A DNA stretch of 64,000 bases. Source: Polynucleobacter sp. MWH-HuK1 (GTDB lineage: Bacteria > Pseudomonadota > Gammaproteobacteria > Burkholderiales > Burkholderiaceae). Position 1 is the first letter of the stretch, and each line of letters begins with the position of its first letter. Where the stretch lies: positions 1,497,654 to 1,561,653 of the forward strand of contig NZ_JACVPP010000001.1 in NCBI RefSeq assembly GCF_018881815.1. The letters run 5' to 3'. This document shows positions 33,646-42,986 of this stretch, one piece after another. A program made the position numbers and the translations under genes. The notes beneath the pieces were generated by a model. It made no database searches and was not told the DNA's origin. It was given only the letters and a program-made list of their open reading frames with translations.

Positions 33646-34395
33646 TTATCGAGTGGCAGAGCTTAAAAGCAATTGCATTAATTCCCAATCGGCGGGATGA
33701 GTAACTTTAAAGTTGCGGGCAGCGCCCTCTATCAATAGAGGCTTAGTACCCGCCAACTCGATTGCGCTAGCCTCATCAGTAACATCGGACTCAAGACGGA
33801 TAGCGCTCACGATAGCATCGTGTAACTGTTTTAATCCAAACATCTGAGGGGTTTGCGCCTGCCACAAGTGCTCGCGGGGTATTGTTTTTTCAGAGTGCGG
33901 GATGTTGCCAGCTATCACTGAATCAAGATCAGCCTGCTTCAATGTATCAGCCAAAGGTACGGCCAAAATACCGCCAGCATTAGACAACTTAACAGAGTTA
34001 ATTAATTTCTCAATGAGCGCTGGTGTGATTCCCGGTCTAGCAGCATCGTGAACCAATATCCAGTCTTCCTCTGCAATGCCGGCTTGGAGCATTGCCGCCA
34101 AAGTATTTCTAACCGTTTCCTGCCTGGTTGGGCCGCCGGTTGGTAGAAATTGAATTCCTTTGGCACCCTTTGAAATCGTTTGCAGAATGGGATTATCAAT
34201 AAAAATGGGGCTGACGCCAATCCAGATTGTGTCAACTTGTGGGGTATTTAAAAAAGCTTCAATTGCATAGCAAAGCATCGGCTTTCCAGCCAACTGCTGA
34301 AATTGCTTAGGCAGCTCACCGCCAAGACGTGCACCGGTGCCAGCGGTTGGCAAAAGCGCATGACATTTCTTGTTTGAGGAATTTCCGGAGGCCAT
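33646..34395 (-). CDS. ispD: 2-C-methyl-D-erythritol 4-phosphate cytidylyltransferase
   Basis: Transfers CMP to MEP in the non-mevalonate pathway. The nucleotide-binding loop LLPTAGTGARLGGELPKQF (about 14-32), VHDAARPGI (about 121) and the C-terminal VTHPADWEL are typical. The frame is open to 34443, overlapping mfd; I chose ATG 34395 (249 residues), leaving 23 bases between the divergent ispD and mfd starts. The ribosome binding site at this start is poor (AGG very close), so the start is the uncertain part. Confidence 0.93.
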   Translation of the reverse strand: MASGNSSNKKCHALLPTAGTGARLGGELPKQFQQLAGKPMLCYAIEAFLNTPQVDTIWIGVSPIFIDNPILQTISKGAKGIQFLPTGGPTRQETVRNTLAAMLQAGIAEEDWILVHDAARPGITPALIEKLINSVKLSNAGGILAVPLADTLKQADLDSVIAGNIPHSEKTIPREHLWQAQTPQMFGLKQLHDAIVSAIRLESDVTDEASAIELAGTKPLLIEGAARNFKVTHPADWELMQLLLSSATR

Positions 34396-34418
34396 ACCTG
34401 ATTCTATAATGAGCTTAG

Positions 34419-37400
34419 ATGTCTGACGCATTAAATCTAGCACCCCCTATACCCGCTCCCCGGGCTGGGCAGCGCTTTACCTTTTCAGGGCTGGTTGGCT
34501 CAGCAGATGCGGCCTTAATAGCGCAAAACGCTCTTCGCTATCGGGACAAATTCTCAGTAATGGTGATTTTTTGTGCTCAAGCGCAAGAGGCTCAACGCCT
34601 ATTAGAAGAAATTCCTGCGTTTGCCCCGCAACTGAAGACCAGACTTCTGCCTGATTGGGAAATTCTTCCTTATGATCATTTCTCACCACATCAAGACTTA
34701 GTATCCGAAAGACTTGCCACTCTTTATGAATTACTCAATGGCAGTTGTGACATTGTCTTGGTCCCCGTTACAACAGCTCTTCAAAGACTGGGGCCTCCTG
34801 GTTTTCTATCAGGTCACACCTTTTTCTTCAGACAAGGTGACAAACTCAATGAAGCTGCACTAAAGCTGCAGTTGCAACAAGCTGGTTACGATCCCGTGAG
34901 CGCGGTAATGCGTCCAGGTGAATATAGTATTCGCGGGGGCTTATTTGATTTATTTCCCATGGGATCGAATCTTCCCTATCGTTTAGATTTGTTTGGCGAC
35001 GAGATTGAGCAGATACGCGCATTCGATCCCGATACGCAACGCAGCCTGTATCCCGTAAAAGAGATACGTTTGCTGCCAGGACATGAGTTCCCATTTGATG
35101 ACGCTTCTCGAACAGCGTTCAGAGGTCGTTGGCGGGAAGTGTTTGAAGGCGATCCGAGTCGCTGCTCCATATACAAAGACGCTAACCTGGGCATACCTAG
35201 CGCGGGAATTGAATCCTACTTACCACTCTTTTTCGAAGAGCAATCCAATCTATTTGACTACTTCCCCAGATCTGGTGACCCCGTTTGGTTGGTCAGCATT
35301 GGGGATGTTGAGGAAACTATTAAGGGATTTTGGAAAGATACACTTTCTCGTTATGAGTTTCTGAAGCATGATTTAGATCGCCCTATTCTTCCGCCTAAGG
35401 AATTGTTTTTAGATGTTGATGAATTTTTTACAACTTCTAAACCGTATGCACGTTTAGCTTTTGAAAAGGAAGGCTCTGAACAAAACGAGTTTTCCGCAGT
35501 ACCCGATATTGCAGTACATCGTCGGGATGCAGATCCGATCAACCGTTTACGCAAAATAGTTGCAACGGAAAAAACACGCATCCTAATATGTAGCGATAGT
35601 GCGGGACGCAAAGAATCCATTCGACAGCTTTTTGAGGAAAGTAATTCGGTTGCTGGGGTAGATGGCAAACCACTCTACCCATTAAAGCCAGAAGGCTTCG
35701 ATAGTATTGCCGATTTCATTAAGAGTGACTCGCTGTTTGGTTTGGTAACTGCACCGCTCTTTAACGGCTTCTCTTGGCCAAGAGAAAATTTAATTGTAGT
35801 TACTGAAGCGGAGTTATTTACAACTACCGCAAGACAGCGACGCAAAGGAAAGGCTAATGAGAATGCTGATCCTGACATGCTATTTAAGGATCTGTCAGAG
35901 CTTAAGATTGGTGATCCGGTAGTACATGCTGAACATGGTATTGGGCGTTATCAAGGATTGGTACTTTTAAATCTTGCGCCCCCTAAAGAAGCGCCAATAT
36001 TTGAAGAATTCTTGCATTTGCAATATGCAGGCCAAGCTACTTTGTATGTACCTGTTCAGCAGTTAGAAATGGTAACTCGCTATGCAGGCTCAGATCCAGA
36101 TTCGGCACCTCTTCATCAATTAGGCTCGGGTCAGTGGGACAAAGCAAAACGTAAGGCAGCCCAGCAAATTCGTGACACAGCAGCTGAGTTGCTAGGTTTA
36201 TATGCTGCAAGGGCCATTCGCAAAGGCCATGCTTTTGAATTCTCAGCCCATGACTATGCCGCTTTTGCGGAAAGCTTTGGTTTTGAAGAAACCCCCGATC
36301 AATCCAATGCAATCGCTGCAGTTATTGGCGATATGACTAGCGGCACACCAATGGATCGCTTGGTTTGTGGCGATGTTGGCTTTGGAAAGACTGAAGTAGC
36401 CTTGCGCGCTAGTTTTGTTGCTGTAATGGGCGGCAAACAAGTAGCTATTTTGGCTCCGACCACCCTGCTTGCTGAACAACACGTTGCAACATGGAAAGAT
36501 CGTTTCGCCGATTGGCCCGTTCGCATTGTTGAGTTATCCCGTTTTAAAACAACAAAAGAAATTAATGCAGCCTTAGAAGCCATTGCTAAAGGTGAGGCTG
36601 ACATCATTATTGGAACTCACAAGCTGCTCTCCAAAGAAACGCAGTTTGCTAATTTGGGCTTAGTGATTGTTGATGAGGAGCACCGCTTCGGTGTACGCCA
36701 AAAAGATGCACTCAAAGCACTTCGCGCTGAAGTGGACATCTTGACGCTTACTGCCACCCCTATCCCAAGAACGCTCGGCATGGCAATGGAAGGCTTAAGA
36801 GAGTTTTCCATCATTGCTACCGCCCCGCAGAAACGCTTAGCAATTAAGACTTTCGTTCGTCGCGAAGGCGATGGCGTTATACGTGAAGCAGTTCTGCGTG
36901 AAATTAAGCGCGGTGGCCAAGTATATTTCTTGCATAACGAAGTTGAAACGATTCAAAATCGCAAACATGCCCTACAGGAATTGATTCCAGAGGCAAGGAT
37001 TAGCGTAGCTCATGGCCAAATGCATGAACGTGAGCTTGAATCTGTTATGCGCGAGTTTGTGACACAACGCACCAATATCTTGTTGTGCACCACCATTATT
37101 GAAACTGGAATTGATGTTCCTACGGCCAACACCATCATCATGCATCGCGCAGATAAGTTTGGCCTTGCCCAGCTCCACCAATTGCGTGGACGTGTGGGAC
37201 GCTCACATCACCAAGCCTATGCCTATCTGCTCGTCCCGGACCCAGAAGCGCTCAGTAAACAAGCGCAATTACGCTTGAATGCGATCCAGGCAATGGAAGA
37301 ATTGGGTTCTGGGTTCTATTTGGCGATGCACGATTTAGAAATTCGTGGAGCTGGTGAAGTTTTGGGTGACAAACAGTCTGGTGAAATTCATGAGATTGGT

Positions 37401-37964
37401 TTTCAGCTCTATACCGAGATGCTGAATCGCGCCGTGAAATCCCTGCGTAGCGGTAAAGAACCAGACCTCCTCTCTCCAATGCAAGTCACTACGGATGTGA
37501 ATCTTGGGGTACCCGCTCTTCTGCCGGACGATTATTGCCCCGATGTCCATGAGCGACTCTCGTTATACAAACGTTTTGCTAGCACACATGACTTCTCTGA
37601 ATTGATGGGCTTGCGCGAGGAATTAGTAGATCGATTTGGTGATCTACCCGATCAAGCCAAGTCATTTTACGAAACCCACCGTCTACGCCTTGAAATGACT
37701 GGTTTTGGCATTAAAAAGATTGACGCAACACCAATGTCTATTCAGATTCAATTTATTCCGAACCCACCGATTAATCCAATGAAGATCATTCAGCTGATTC
37801 AATCATCGAAATTTATTCAACTTAATGGTCAAGACAAACTTAAAGTTCTGCCGCAAAAAGACCGCGAGTTTGGGAAATTGGAGCAACGCCTTGATGCCAT
37901 AAGGCAAGTCCTCAGACGCCTGAATGAATCTGCTGTTTTAAGCCCAATAAAGACAGGTCAATAA
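34419..37964 (+). CDS. mfd: Transcription-repair coupling factor Mfd
   Basis: Removes stalled RNA polymerase from damaged DNA and recruits UvrA. The 1181 residues show the UvrB-like N-terminal part (about 10-330), the RNA polymerase interaction domain beginning LKIGDPVVHAEHGIGRYQGL (about 492), a RecG-type translocase with Walker A GDVGFGKTE (about 651) and DEEH box (about 752), and the C-terminal TRCF domain (about 1010-1110). It is divergent from ispD; serB follows after 18 bases. Confidence 0.98.
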   Translation: MSDALNLAPPIPAPRAGQRFTFSGLVGSADAALIAQNALRYRDKFSVMVIFCAQAQEAQRLLEEIPAFAPQLKTRLLPDWEILPYDHFSPHQDLVSERLATLYELLNGSCDIVLVPVTTALQRLGPPGFLSGHTFFFRQGDKLNEAALKLQLQQAGYDPVSAVMRPGEYSIRGGLFDLFPMGSNLPYRLDLFGDEIEQIRAFDPDTQRSLYPVKEIRLLPGHEFPFDDASRTAFRGRWREVFEGDPSRCSIYKDANLGIPSAGIESYLPLFFEEQSNLFDYFPRSGDPVWLVSIGDVEETIKGFWKDTLSRYEFLKHDLDRPILPPKELFLDVDEFFTTSKPYARLAFEKEGSEQNEFSAVPDIAVHRRDADPINRLRKIVATEKTRILICSDSAGRKESIRQLFEESNSVAGVDGKPLYPLKPEGFDSIADFIKSDSLFGLVTAPLFNGFSWPRENLIVVTEAELFTTTARQRRKGKANENADPDMLFKDLSELKIGDPVVHAEHGIGRYQGLVLLNLAPPKEAPIFEEFLHLQYAGQATLYVPVQQLEMVTRYAGSDPDSAPLHQLGSGQWDKAKRKAAQQIRDTAAELLGLYAARAIRKGHAFEFSAHDYAAFAESFGFEETPDQSNAIAAVIGDMTSGTPMDRLVCGDVGFGKTEVALRASFVAVMGGKQVAILAPTTLLAEQHVATWKDRFADWPVRIVELSRFKTTKEINAALEAIAKGEADIIIGTHKLLSKETQFANLGLVIVDEEHRFGVRQKDALKALRAEVDILTLTATPIPRTLGMAMEGLREFSIIATAPQKRLAIKTFVRREGDGVIREAVLREIKRGGQVYFLHNEVETIQNRKHALQELIPEARISVAHGQMHERELESVMREFVTQRTNILLCTTIIETGIDVPTANTIIMHRADKFGLAQLHQLRGRVGRSHHQAYAYLLVPDPEALSKQAQLRLNAIQAMEELGSGFYLAMHDLEIRGAGEVLGDKQSGEIHEIGFQLYTEMLNRAVKSLRSGKEPDLLSPMQVTTDVNLGVPALLPDDYCPDVHERLSLYKRFASTHDFSELMGLREELVDRFGDLPDQAKSFYETHRLRLEMTGFGIKKIDATPMSIQIQFIPNPPINPMKIIQLIQSSKFIQLNGQDKLKVLPQKDREFGKLEQRLDAIRQVLRRLNESAVLSPIKTGQ

Positions 37965-37982
37965 TCAGATTATTATTAAGCC

Positions 37983-38870
37983 ATGAGCAACCAAGTACTT
38001 GTAGCGATATCCAGAGACCCTTTATCTGAAAAGCTAATCTTTTCATTGAAGGATCAAGCCTTACATTACGGTGTCTCGCTGCACTCCATAGGCGACCAAG
38101 TCACTAATGGCGCTTACTATTCCGAGCGTTTTGAATCAAGCGCGCATATTGAAACAGCCCAACGTGAGCAACTTCGCGCCTTAGCAGCAAACTTTAATGC
38201 GGACCTCTGCTTTTTGAAACCAGATCTCTTGCCGCAAGATATTAGAGTGCTGGCAATGGACATGGATTCAACGCTGATTAATATTGAATGTATTGATGAG
38301 ATTGCAGATTTCATTGGCAAGAAATCAGCTGTAGCTGAAATTACCGAAGCCACCATGCGCGGGGAAATTAAAGACTTCCAAGAGAGCCTTAGGCGACGCG
38401 TGGCACTGCTCGAGGGTGTTCATGCAGATGCGCTTGAATCTGTTTATCGAGAACGCTTACGCCCTAACCCTGGCGCAACAGAACTTTTAGCAGGCGCTCA
38501 TGAGCGAGGAATATATACATTGTTAGTTTCTGGCGGATTTACCTTCTTTACAGAGAAGTTGCGCCAGCAATTAGGCTTCAAACAAACTCAAGCCAACACC
38601 TTAGAAATCATTGACGGCAAATTGACGGGCAAAGTACTTGGTGACATCGTCGATGGAGCAGCAAAAGCCGCTCATTTAGATGCCGCTTGCGCACGACTGG
38701 ATTGTACGAAAGCCAACGCTATCACCATGGGCGATGGCGCGAATGACTTGATCATGATGAATGGCTCCGGTATTAGCGTTGCCTACCAAGCAAAACCTGT
38801 AGTCAAAGAAAAAGCCGACGCGGCTTTTGACCGAGTCGGCTTAGATGCTGCTTTACTACTGATCTCTTAA
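37983..38870 (+). CDS. serB: Phosphoserine phosphatase
   Basis: Last step of serine synthesis: O-phosphoserine to serine. HAD phosphatase motifs: DMDSTLINIE with the nucleophile Asp (about 93), SGGFTFF (about 182), and GDGANDLIMM (about 250). The N-terminal 80 residues are an ACT-like regulatory domain, giving 295 residues. It is probably co-transcribed with mfd. Its stop codon lies inside an 11-base inverted repeat. Confidence 0.96.
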   Translation: MSNQVLVAISRDPLSEKLIFSLKDQALHYGVSLHSIGDQVTNGAYYSERFESSAHIETAQREQLRALAANFNADLCFLKPDLLPQDIRVLAMDMDSTLINIECIDEIADFIGKKSAVAEITEATMRGEIKDFQESLRRRVALLEGVHADALESVYRERLRPNPGATELLAGAHERGIYTLLVSGGFTFFTEKLRQQLGFKQTQANTLEIIDGKLTGKVLGDIVDGAAKAAHLDAACARLDCTKANAITMGDGANDLIMMNGSGISVAYQAKPVVKEKADAAFDRVGLDAALLLIS

Positions 38871-38890
38871 GTTTTTACCTAAGAGATCAG
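38859..38890. terminator. Inverted repeat over the serB stop codon
   Basis: Perfect 11-base arms CTGATCTCTTA and TAAGAGATCAG enclose a 10-base loop containing TTTTT. The serB stop is in the first arm. It lies between convergent genes and probably ends transcription, although no T run follows either arm. Confidence 0.5.
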
Positions 38891-38900
38891 GGTAATTCTT

Positions 38901-40085
38901 TTAGAGACGCTCAAATATAGTAGCAATACCCTGACCGCCACCAATACACATTGTCACCAAAGCATATTTGCCTTGAACACGATGTAATTCATGAATTGCT
39001 TTAGTTGCAATCGCTGCACCCGAACAACCAATTGGGTGACCCAACGCAATCGCTCCACCATTCACATTGGTCTTAGCAGGATCTAAACCTAATCCTTTAG
39101 TAACAGCCAATGCTTGCGCAGCAAAAGCTTCATTAGACTCAATCACATCGATTTGATCCAATTTGAGGCCAGCGCGCTCGAGAGCCAATTTAGTTGCAGG
39201 AATTGGGCCTTCACCCATGATGTGGTTTGGCACGCCAGCGACAGCATAGGACACTAAACGTGCGATTGGCTTGTGGCCGGCTTTCTTAGCTGTCTCAGCA
39301 TCAGCCAAGACGAAGAATGCAGCACCGTCGTTAATGCCTGAAGCATTACCAGCAGTAACGGAGCCGCCTTCCTTCTTAAACACAGCCTTCATCTTGCCAA
39401 GTGTTTCCATGGTGGTATCTGGCTTTACGTGCTCATCAGTATCAAACACTACATCACCCTTACGAGTTTTGATGGTGATTGGAACGATCTGTGATTTGAA
39501 GCGACCTTCTTTAATTGCATTCGCAGCACGACGATGAGATTCAACCGCAAGAGCGTCCTGCTCATCACGTGTTAACTTCCATTTTTCAACCAGGTTTTCT
39601 GCAGTTACACCCATATGACCAACACCAAATGGGTCTGTTAAAACAGCAACCATCAAGTCAAGCATCTTTGTGTCGCCCATGCGTGCACCACTGCGCATTG
39701 CTGGTGAACCATACATGCCACGTGACATTACTTCAACGCCACCGCCAATACCGTAATCACAATCACCCAACATAATTTGCTGTGCTGTAGTAACAATTGC
39801 TTGCAGACCGGAGCTACACAAACGGTTCAAAGCCATAGCTACAGAATCCATCGGTAGACCCGCTTGAATTGACGCCACACGAGCCACATAGGCGTAACGA
39901 CTATCTGTAGGAATTGTATTTCCAACAGTAACGTAATTAATTAATGCTGGATCTACACCAGAGCGAGCAACCGCCTCTTTCATCACAATGCCGCCGAGCT
40001 CTGATGGCTCCAGGCTACTAAGTGAACCATTAAAGGTACCAATTGCGGAACGAACTGCACTTAAGACAACGACATCACGACTCAT
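38901..40085 (-). CDS. Acetyl-CoA acetyltransferase (PhaA/BktB-type thiolase)
   Basis: Condenses two acetyl-CoA (or acetyl- and propionyl-CoA) to beta-ketoacyl-CoA. Catalytic residues: Cys in NRLCSSGLQA (about 89), His in ALGHPIGCSGA (about 350), Cys in VTMCIGGGQG (about 380). The frame opens at 40109, but the ATG at 40085 has AAGGGGA 5 bases upstream and starts MSRDVVVLSA; 394 residues. It is downstream of phaC-phaB-phaR, separated by rimO, so it is the likely first enzyme of PHA synthesis. BktB (broad specificity) and PhaA cannot be told apart here. Confidence 0.93.
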   Translation of the reverse strand: MSRDVVVLSAVRSAIGTFNGSLSSLEPSELGGIVMKEAVARSGVDPALINYVTVGNTIPTDSRYAYVARVASIQAGLPMDSVAMALNRLCSSGLQAIVTTAQQIMLGDCDYGIGGGVEVMSRGMYGSPAMRSGARMGDTKMLDLMVAVLTDPFGVGHMGVTAENLVEKWKLTRDEQDALAVESHRRAANAIKEGRFKSQIVPITIKTRKGDVVFDTDEHVKPDTTMETLGKMKAVFKKEGGSVTAGNASGINDGAAFFVLADAETAKKAGHKPIARLVSYAVAGVPNHIMGEGPIPATKLALERAGLKLDQIDVIESNEAFAAQALAVTKGLGLDPAKTNVNGGAIALGHPIGCSGAAIATKAIHELHRVQGKYALVTMCIGGGQGIATIFERL

Positions 40086-40176
40086 ATCAATCCCCTTTAC
40101 TAAGCCCAATAATTAGGCTGACACTGCACTAAATAAGTAATAAAAAGTAATCCAACTATCAGTTTTATTCGATTCG

Positions 40177-41535
40177 TCAAGTTTCGGCTATTAGGTCATG
40201 CCCTTGGGAGCTAATGACCATTGCACGGATGATTTCACCAGCACGATAGCGCTTAGAGGGCTTGCTGGGAGGCAAAACCCTCACCAAACCATCAATTTCA
40301 GGGGCATCACCAATAGTTCTACCAATTCCACCGGATTCATCTACGCGGTCAATGATCACCTGCACACGTTTGCCTATTTTTTTAGCAAGCCGTTTTATAG
40401 AGATTTCCTCTGCCTTTGCCATGAAGCGCGCACGTCGTTCTTCACGAATTTCATCCGGGACAGGGTTCTCCAACTGGTTTGCAGTAGCACCCTCAACTGG
40501 CGAATAAGCAAAGCAACCTGCTCTATCAATTTGCGCCTCATCTAAGAAGTTGAGTAAATACTCAAACTCTTCTTCAGTCTCACCAGGAAAACCAGCAATG
40601 AAAGTGCTTCTGATGACCAAATCAGGACATGCTTCTCGCCAAGACATGATGCGTTCTATATTTTTCTCACCACTAGCAGGGCGCTTCATACGCCTGAGAA
40701 CATCGGGATGGGCATGCTGCAATGGAATATCTAAGTAAGGCAAAACACCGCAACCATGTTCTGAGAATTCAGCCATCAACGGCAGAACATCGTCTACGTG
40801 CGGATAAGGATAGACATAGTGCAATCTCACCCAGGCTTGATGTTCCCGCGCAATTTGATTTAAGGCATGTACTAAATCAAACATTTTGGTTTTTACAGGC
40901 TTACCATCCCAGAAACCAGTGCGGTATTGGATATCAACACCATAAGCGCTAGTGTCTTGAGAAACGACTAGTAATTCTTTTACGCCTGACTCAAATAGTC
41001 GCTTTGCTTCAAGCAATACCTCACCAATTGGACGCGACACCAAATCGCCGCGCATGTTTGGGATGATACAAAAAGTGCAGCGATGGTTACAGCCTTCGCT
41101 TATTTTGAGATAAGCGTAGTGCTTAGGAGTCAGCTTTACGCCAGCTGGCGGGACTAAATCTGTAAATGGGTCATGTGGCCTGGGAAGATGCAGATGGATG
41201 GCTTGCATTACCTCATCAGTAGCGTGTGGTCCTGTAACGGCGAGGACTTTAGGGTGAATGCTCTGAATAAGATCAGAGCCGTCTGCATTCTTTCTAGCAC
41301 CAAGGCAACCTGTAACAATTACCTTACCATTTTCAGCAAGCGCCTCTCCAATTGCAGAAAGACTTTCTTCAACAGCAGAATCAATAAAGCCGCAGGTATT
41401 AACCACCACAAGATCTGCGCCAGAATAATCCTTGGCAGTCTCATAGCCCTCGGCACTGAGTTGTGTCAGGATGAGCTCTGAATCTACTAACGCCTTAGGA
41501 CACCCTAAGGATACAAATCCAATTTTTCCAGCCAC
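40177..41535 (-). CDS. rimO: Ribosomal protein S12 methylthiotransferase RimO
   Basis: Radical SAM enzyme that methylthiolates Asp of ribosomal protein S12. The N-terminal MTTase domain has cysteines in [11 protein letters not shown] (about 9), [11 protein letters not shown] (about 48) and VTGCLGA (about 77); the radical SAM cluster motif CNHRCTFC is at about 148-155; a TRAM domain closes the 452-residue protein. It begins 2 bases after phaR and is flanked on the other side by the thiolase, so it is embedded in the PHA gene run. Confidence 0.96.
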   Translation of the reverse strand: MAGKIGFVSLGCPKALVDSELILTQLSAEGYETAKDYSGADLVVVNTCGFIDSAVEESLSAIGEALAENGKVIVTGCLGARKNADGSDLIQSIHPKVLAVTGPHATDEVMQAIHLHLPRPHDPFTDLVPPAGVKLTPKHYAYLKISEGCNHRCTFCIIPNMRGDLVSRPIGEVLLEAKRLFESGVKELLVVSQDTSAYGVDIQYRTGFWDGKPVKTKMFDLVHALNQIAREHQAWVRLHYVYPYPHVDDVLPLMAEFSEHGCGVLPYLDIPLQHAHPDVLRRMKRPASGEKNIERIMSWREACPDLVIRSTFIAGFPGETEEEFEYLLNFLDEAQIDRAGCFAYSPVEGATANQLENPVPDEIREERRARFMAKAEEISIKRLAKKIGKRVQVIIDRVDESGGIGRTIGDAPEIDGLVRVLPPSKPSKRYRAGEIIRAMVISSQGHDLIAET

Positions 41536-41537
41536 AA

Positions 41538-42098
41538 CTATTCTTTTTCAGTTTTATTAGGCTGAGGCGTAAATGGGAAGTTGCCAAAAAGATTCTGAGA
41601 TCCCTGCATTTGCTCTTGCATTTTGATGAAGAGGTCTTTGCTCTGTTCTATGTAATTCCCCATCAAGCCTTGCATGAGGGGATTTTGTATATTCATCATC
41701 TGCGACCAAGCCTCTGGAGTACTTCCAGCACCCAAACCTTTAGTTTGATCACCAAGCTTATTGTGTATATCTACAAAAGACTGCATGGTCTTCTCCAGAT
41801 AATTACCCATCAACCCCTGCATGGAATTTCCATAGAAGCGAATAATTTGAGAAAGCATTTGGGAAGAGAAAACAGGTGCACCACCAGCCTCTTCCTCAAG
41901 AATAATTTGCAACAAGATGTTTCGCGTTAAGTCTTCTTCAGTCTTAGCATCAACCACTTTAAAGACTTCATTGCCCATCACTAGATTTTTGATGTCTGAC
42001 AATGTGACATAGGTGCTTGTCTGTGTATCGTAGAGACGACGATTTGGGTATTTCTTGATGAGCCGATCTTCACCTGCTCGTTTTGCACGGGTTACCAT
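41538..42098 (-). CDS. phaR: Polyhydroxyalkanoate synthesis repressor PhaR
   Basis: DNA-binding repressor that senses PHA granules and controls phasin genes. The conserved N-terminal DNA-binding domain includes [20 protein letters not shown] (about 14-33); the PHB-accumulation domain with amphipathic helices follows. The C-terminal part is rich in Gln, Met and Asn ([14 protein letters not shown] repeats seen twice as [11 protein letters not shown] and [11 protein letters not shown]). Length is 186. It lies downstream of phaB; no phasin gene is in the window. Confidence 0.94.
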   Translation of the reverse strand: MVTRAKRAGEDRLIKKYPNRRLYDTQTSTYVTLSDIKNLVMGNEVFKVVDAKTEEDLTRNILLQIILEEEAGGAPVFSSQMLSQIIRFYGNSMQGLMGNYLEKTMQSFVDIHNKLGDQTKGLGAGSTPEAWSQMMNIQNPLMQGLMGNYIEQSKDLFIKMQEQMQGSQNLFGNFPFTPQPNKTEKE

Positions 42099-42216
42099 TT
42101 TTATCCTTACTCTTTACTGCATCGCAACATCAGCGTAGTTTATTCCTAGTTTGACCAAAAGGTAAATACGCCGTGTTGCGGACTACAAATACTCAAATAA
42201 ATGCTGCAGTGCAATA

Positions 42217-42957
42217 TTAGCCAGTGTGAATACCACCGTTCAACGAGAAGTCAGCACCAGTGGCGTAACCACCGTCTTCAGATGCAATCCAGCAGCAAAT
42301 TGAAGCAATCTCCTCAGGGGTGCCCAAACGCTTTACCGGAATACCTGAAACAATTTTCTCCAAAACATCCTCACGGATTGCCTTAACCATATCTGTGCCG
42401 ATATAGCCCGGGGATACAGTGTTTACCGTAACGCCCTTAGTGGCCACCTCTTGAGCCAAAGCCATCGTAAAACCATGTAAGCCCGCTTTTGCAGTTGAGT
42501 AGTTACATTGACCAAACTGGCCTTTTTGACCATTCACAGAGGAAATGTTGATAATACGACCCCAGTTGTTATCAACCATGCCATCAATGACTTGTTTAGT
42601 TACGTTAAACAATGAATTGAGGTTGGTATCAATAACAGCTTTCCATGCATCTGGAGTCATTTTACGGAAAACACTATCTCGTGTAATGCCCGCATTATTT
42701 ACCAAAACATCTACGCGACCGACTTCAGCCTTAACCTTATCAAAGGCAGCAACGGTGCTATCCCAGTCAGAAACGTTACCTTCTGAAGCAATAAAGTCGT
42801 AACCTAGGGCCTTTTGCTCGCCAAGCCAACGGTCTTTACGTGGTGAATTTGGACCACAACCGGCGATAACCTTAAAACCGTCTTTAGCAAGACGTTGACA
42901 AATAGCGGTACCAATACCACCCATACCACCAGTTACATATGCGACTTTTTGAGACAT
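42217..42957 (-). CDS. phaB: Acetoacetyl-CoA reductase
   Basis: NADPH-dependent reductase giving (R)-3-hydroxybutyryl-CoA for PHA synthesis. It is a short-chain dehydrogenase of 246 residues: cofactor loop VTGGMGGIGTAI (about 7-18), NNAGITRD (about 87), catalytic Ser in NISSVNGQKGQ (about 138) and YxxxK as YSTAK (about 151-155). It starts 29 bases after phaC on the same strand. A 118-base gap with no recognisable gene separates it from phaR. Confidence 0.96.
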   Translation of the reverse strand: MSQKVAYVTGGMGGIGTAICQRLAKDGFKVIAGCGPNSPRKDRWLGEQKALGYDFIASEGNVSDWDSTVAAFDKVKAEVGRVDVLVNNAGITRDSVFRKMTPDAWKAVIDTNLNSLFNVTKQVIDGMVDNNWGRIINISSVNGQKGQFGQCNYSTAKAGLHGFTMALAQEVATKGVTVNTVSPGYIGTDMVKAIREDVLEKIVSGIPVKRLGTPEEIASICCWIASEDGGYATGADFSLNGGIHTG

Positions 42958-42986
42958 TACTTTCCCCTTTTAAAAACCTTCGTTAA

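Noticed and set aside
34395..34443. ispD start overlapping mfd
   Set aside because: It would overlap a divergent gene by 25 bases and add residues not found in IspD; the ATG at 34395 fits the family start better.
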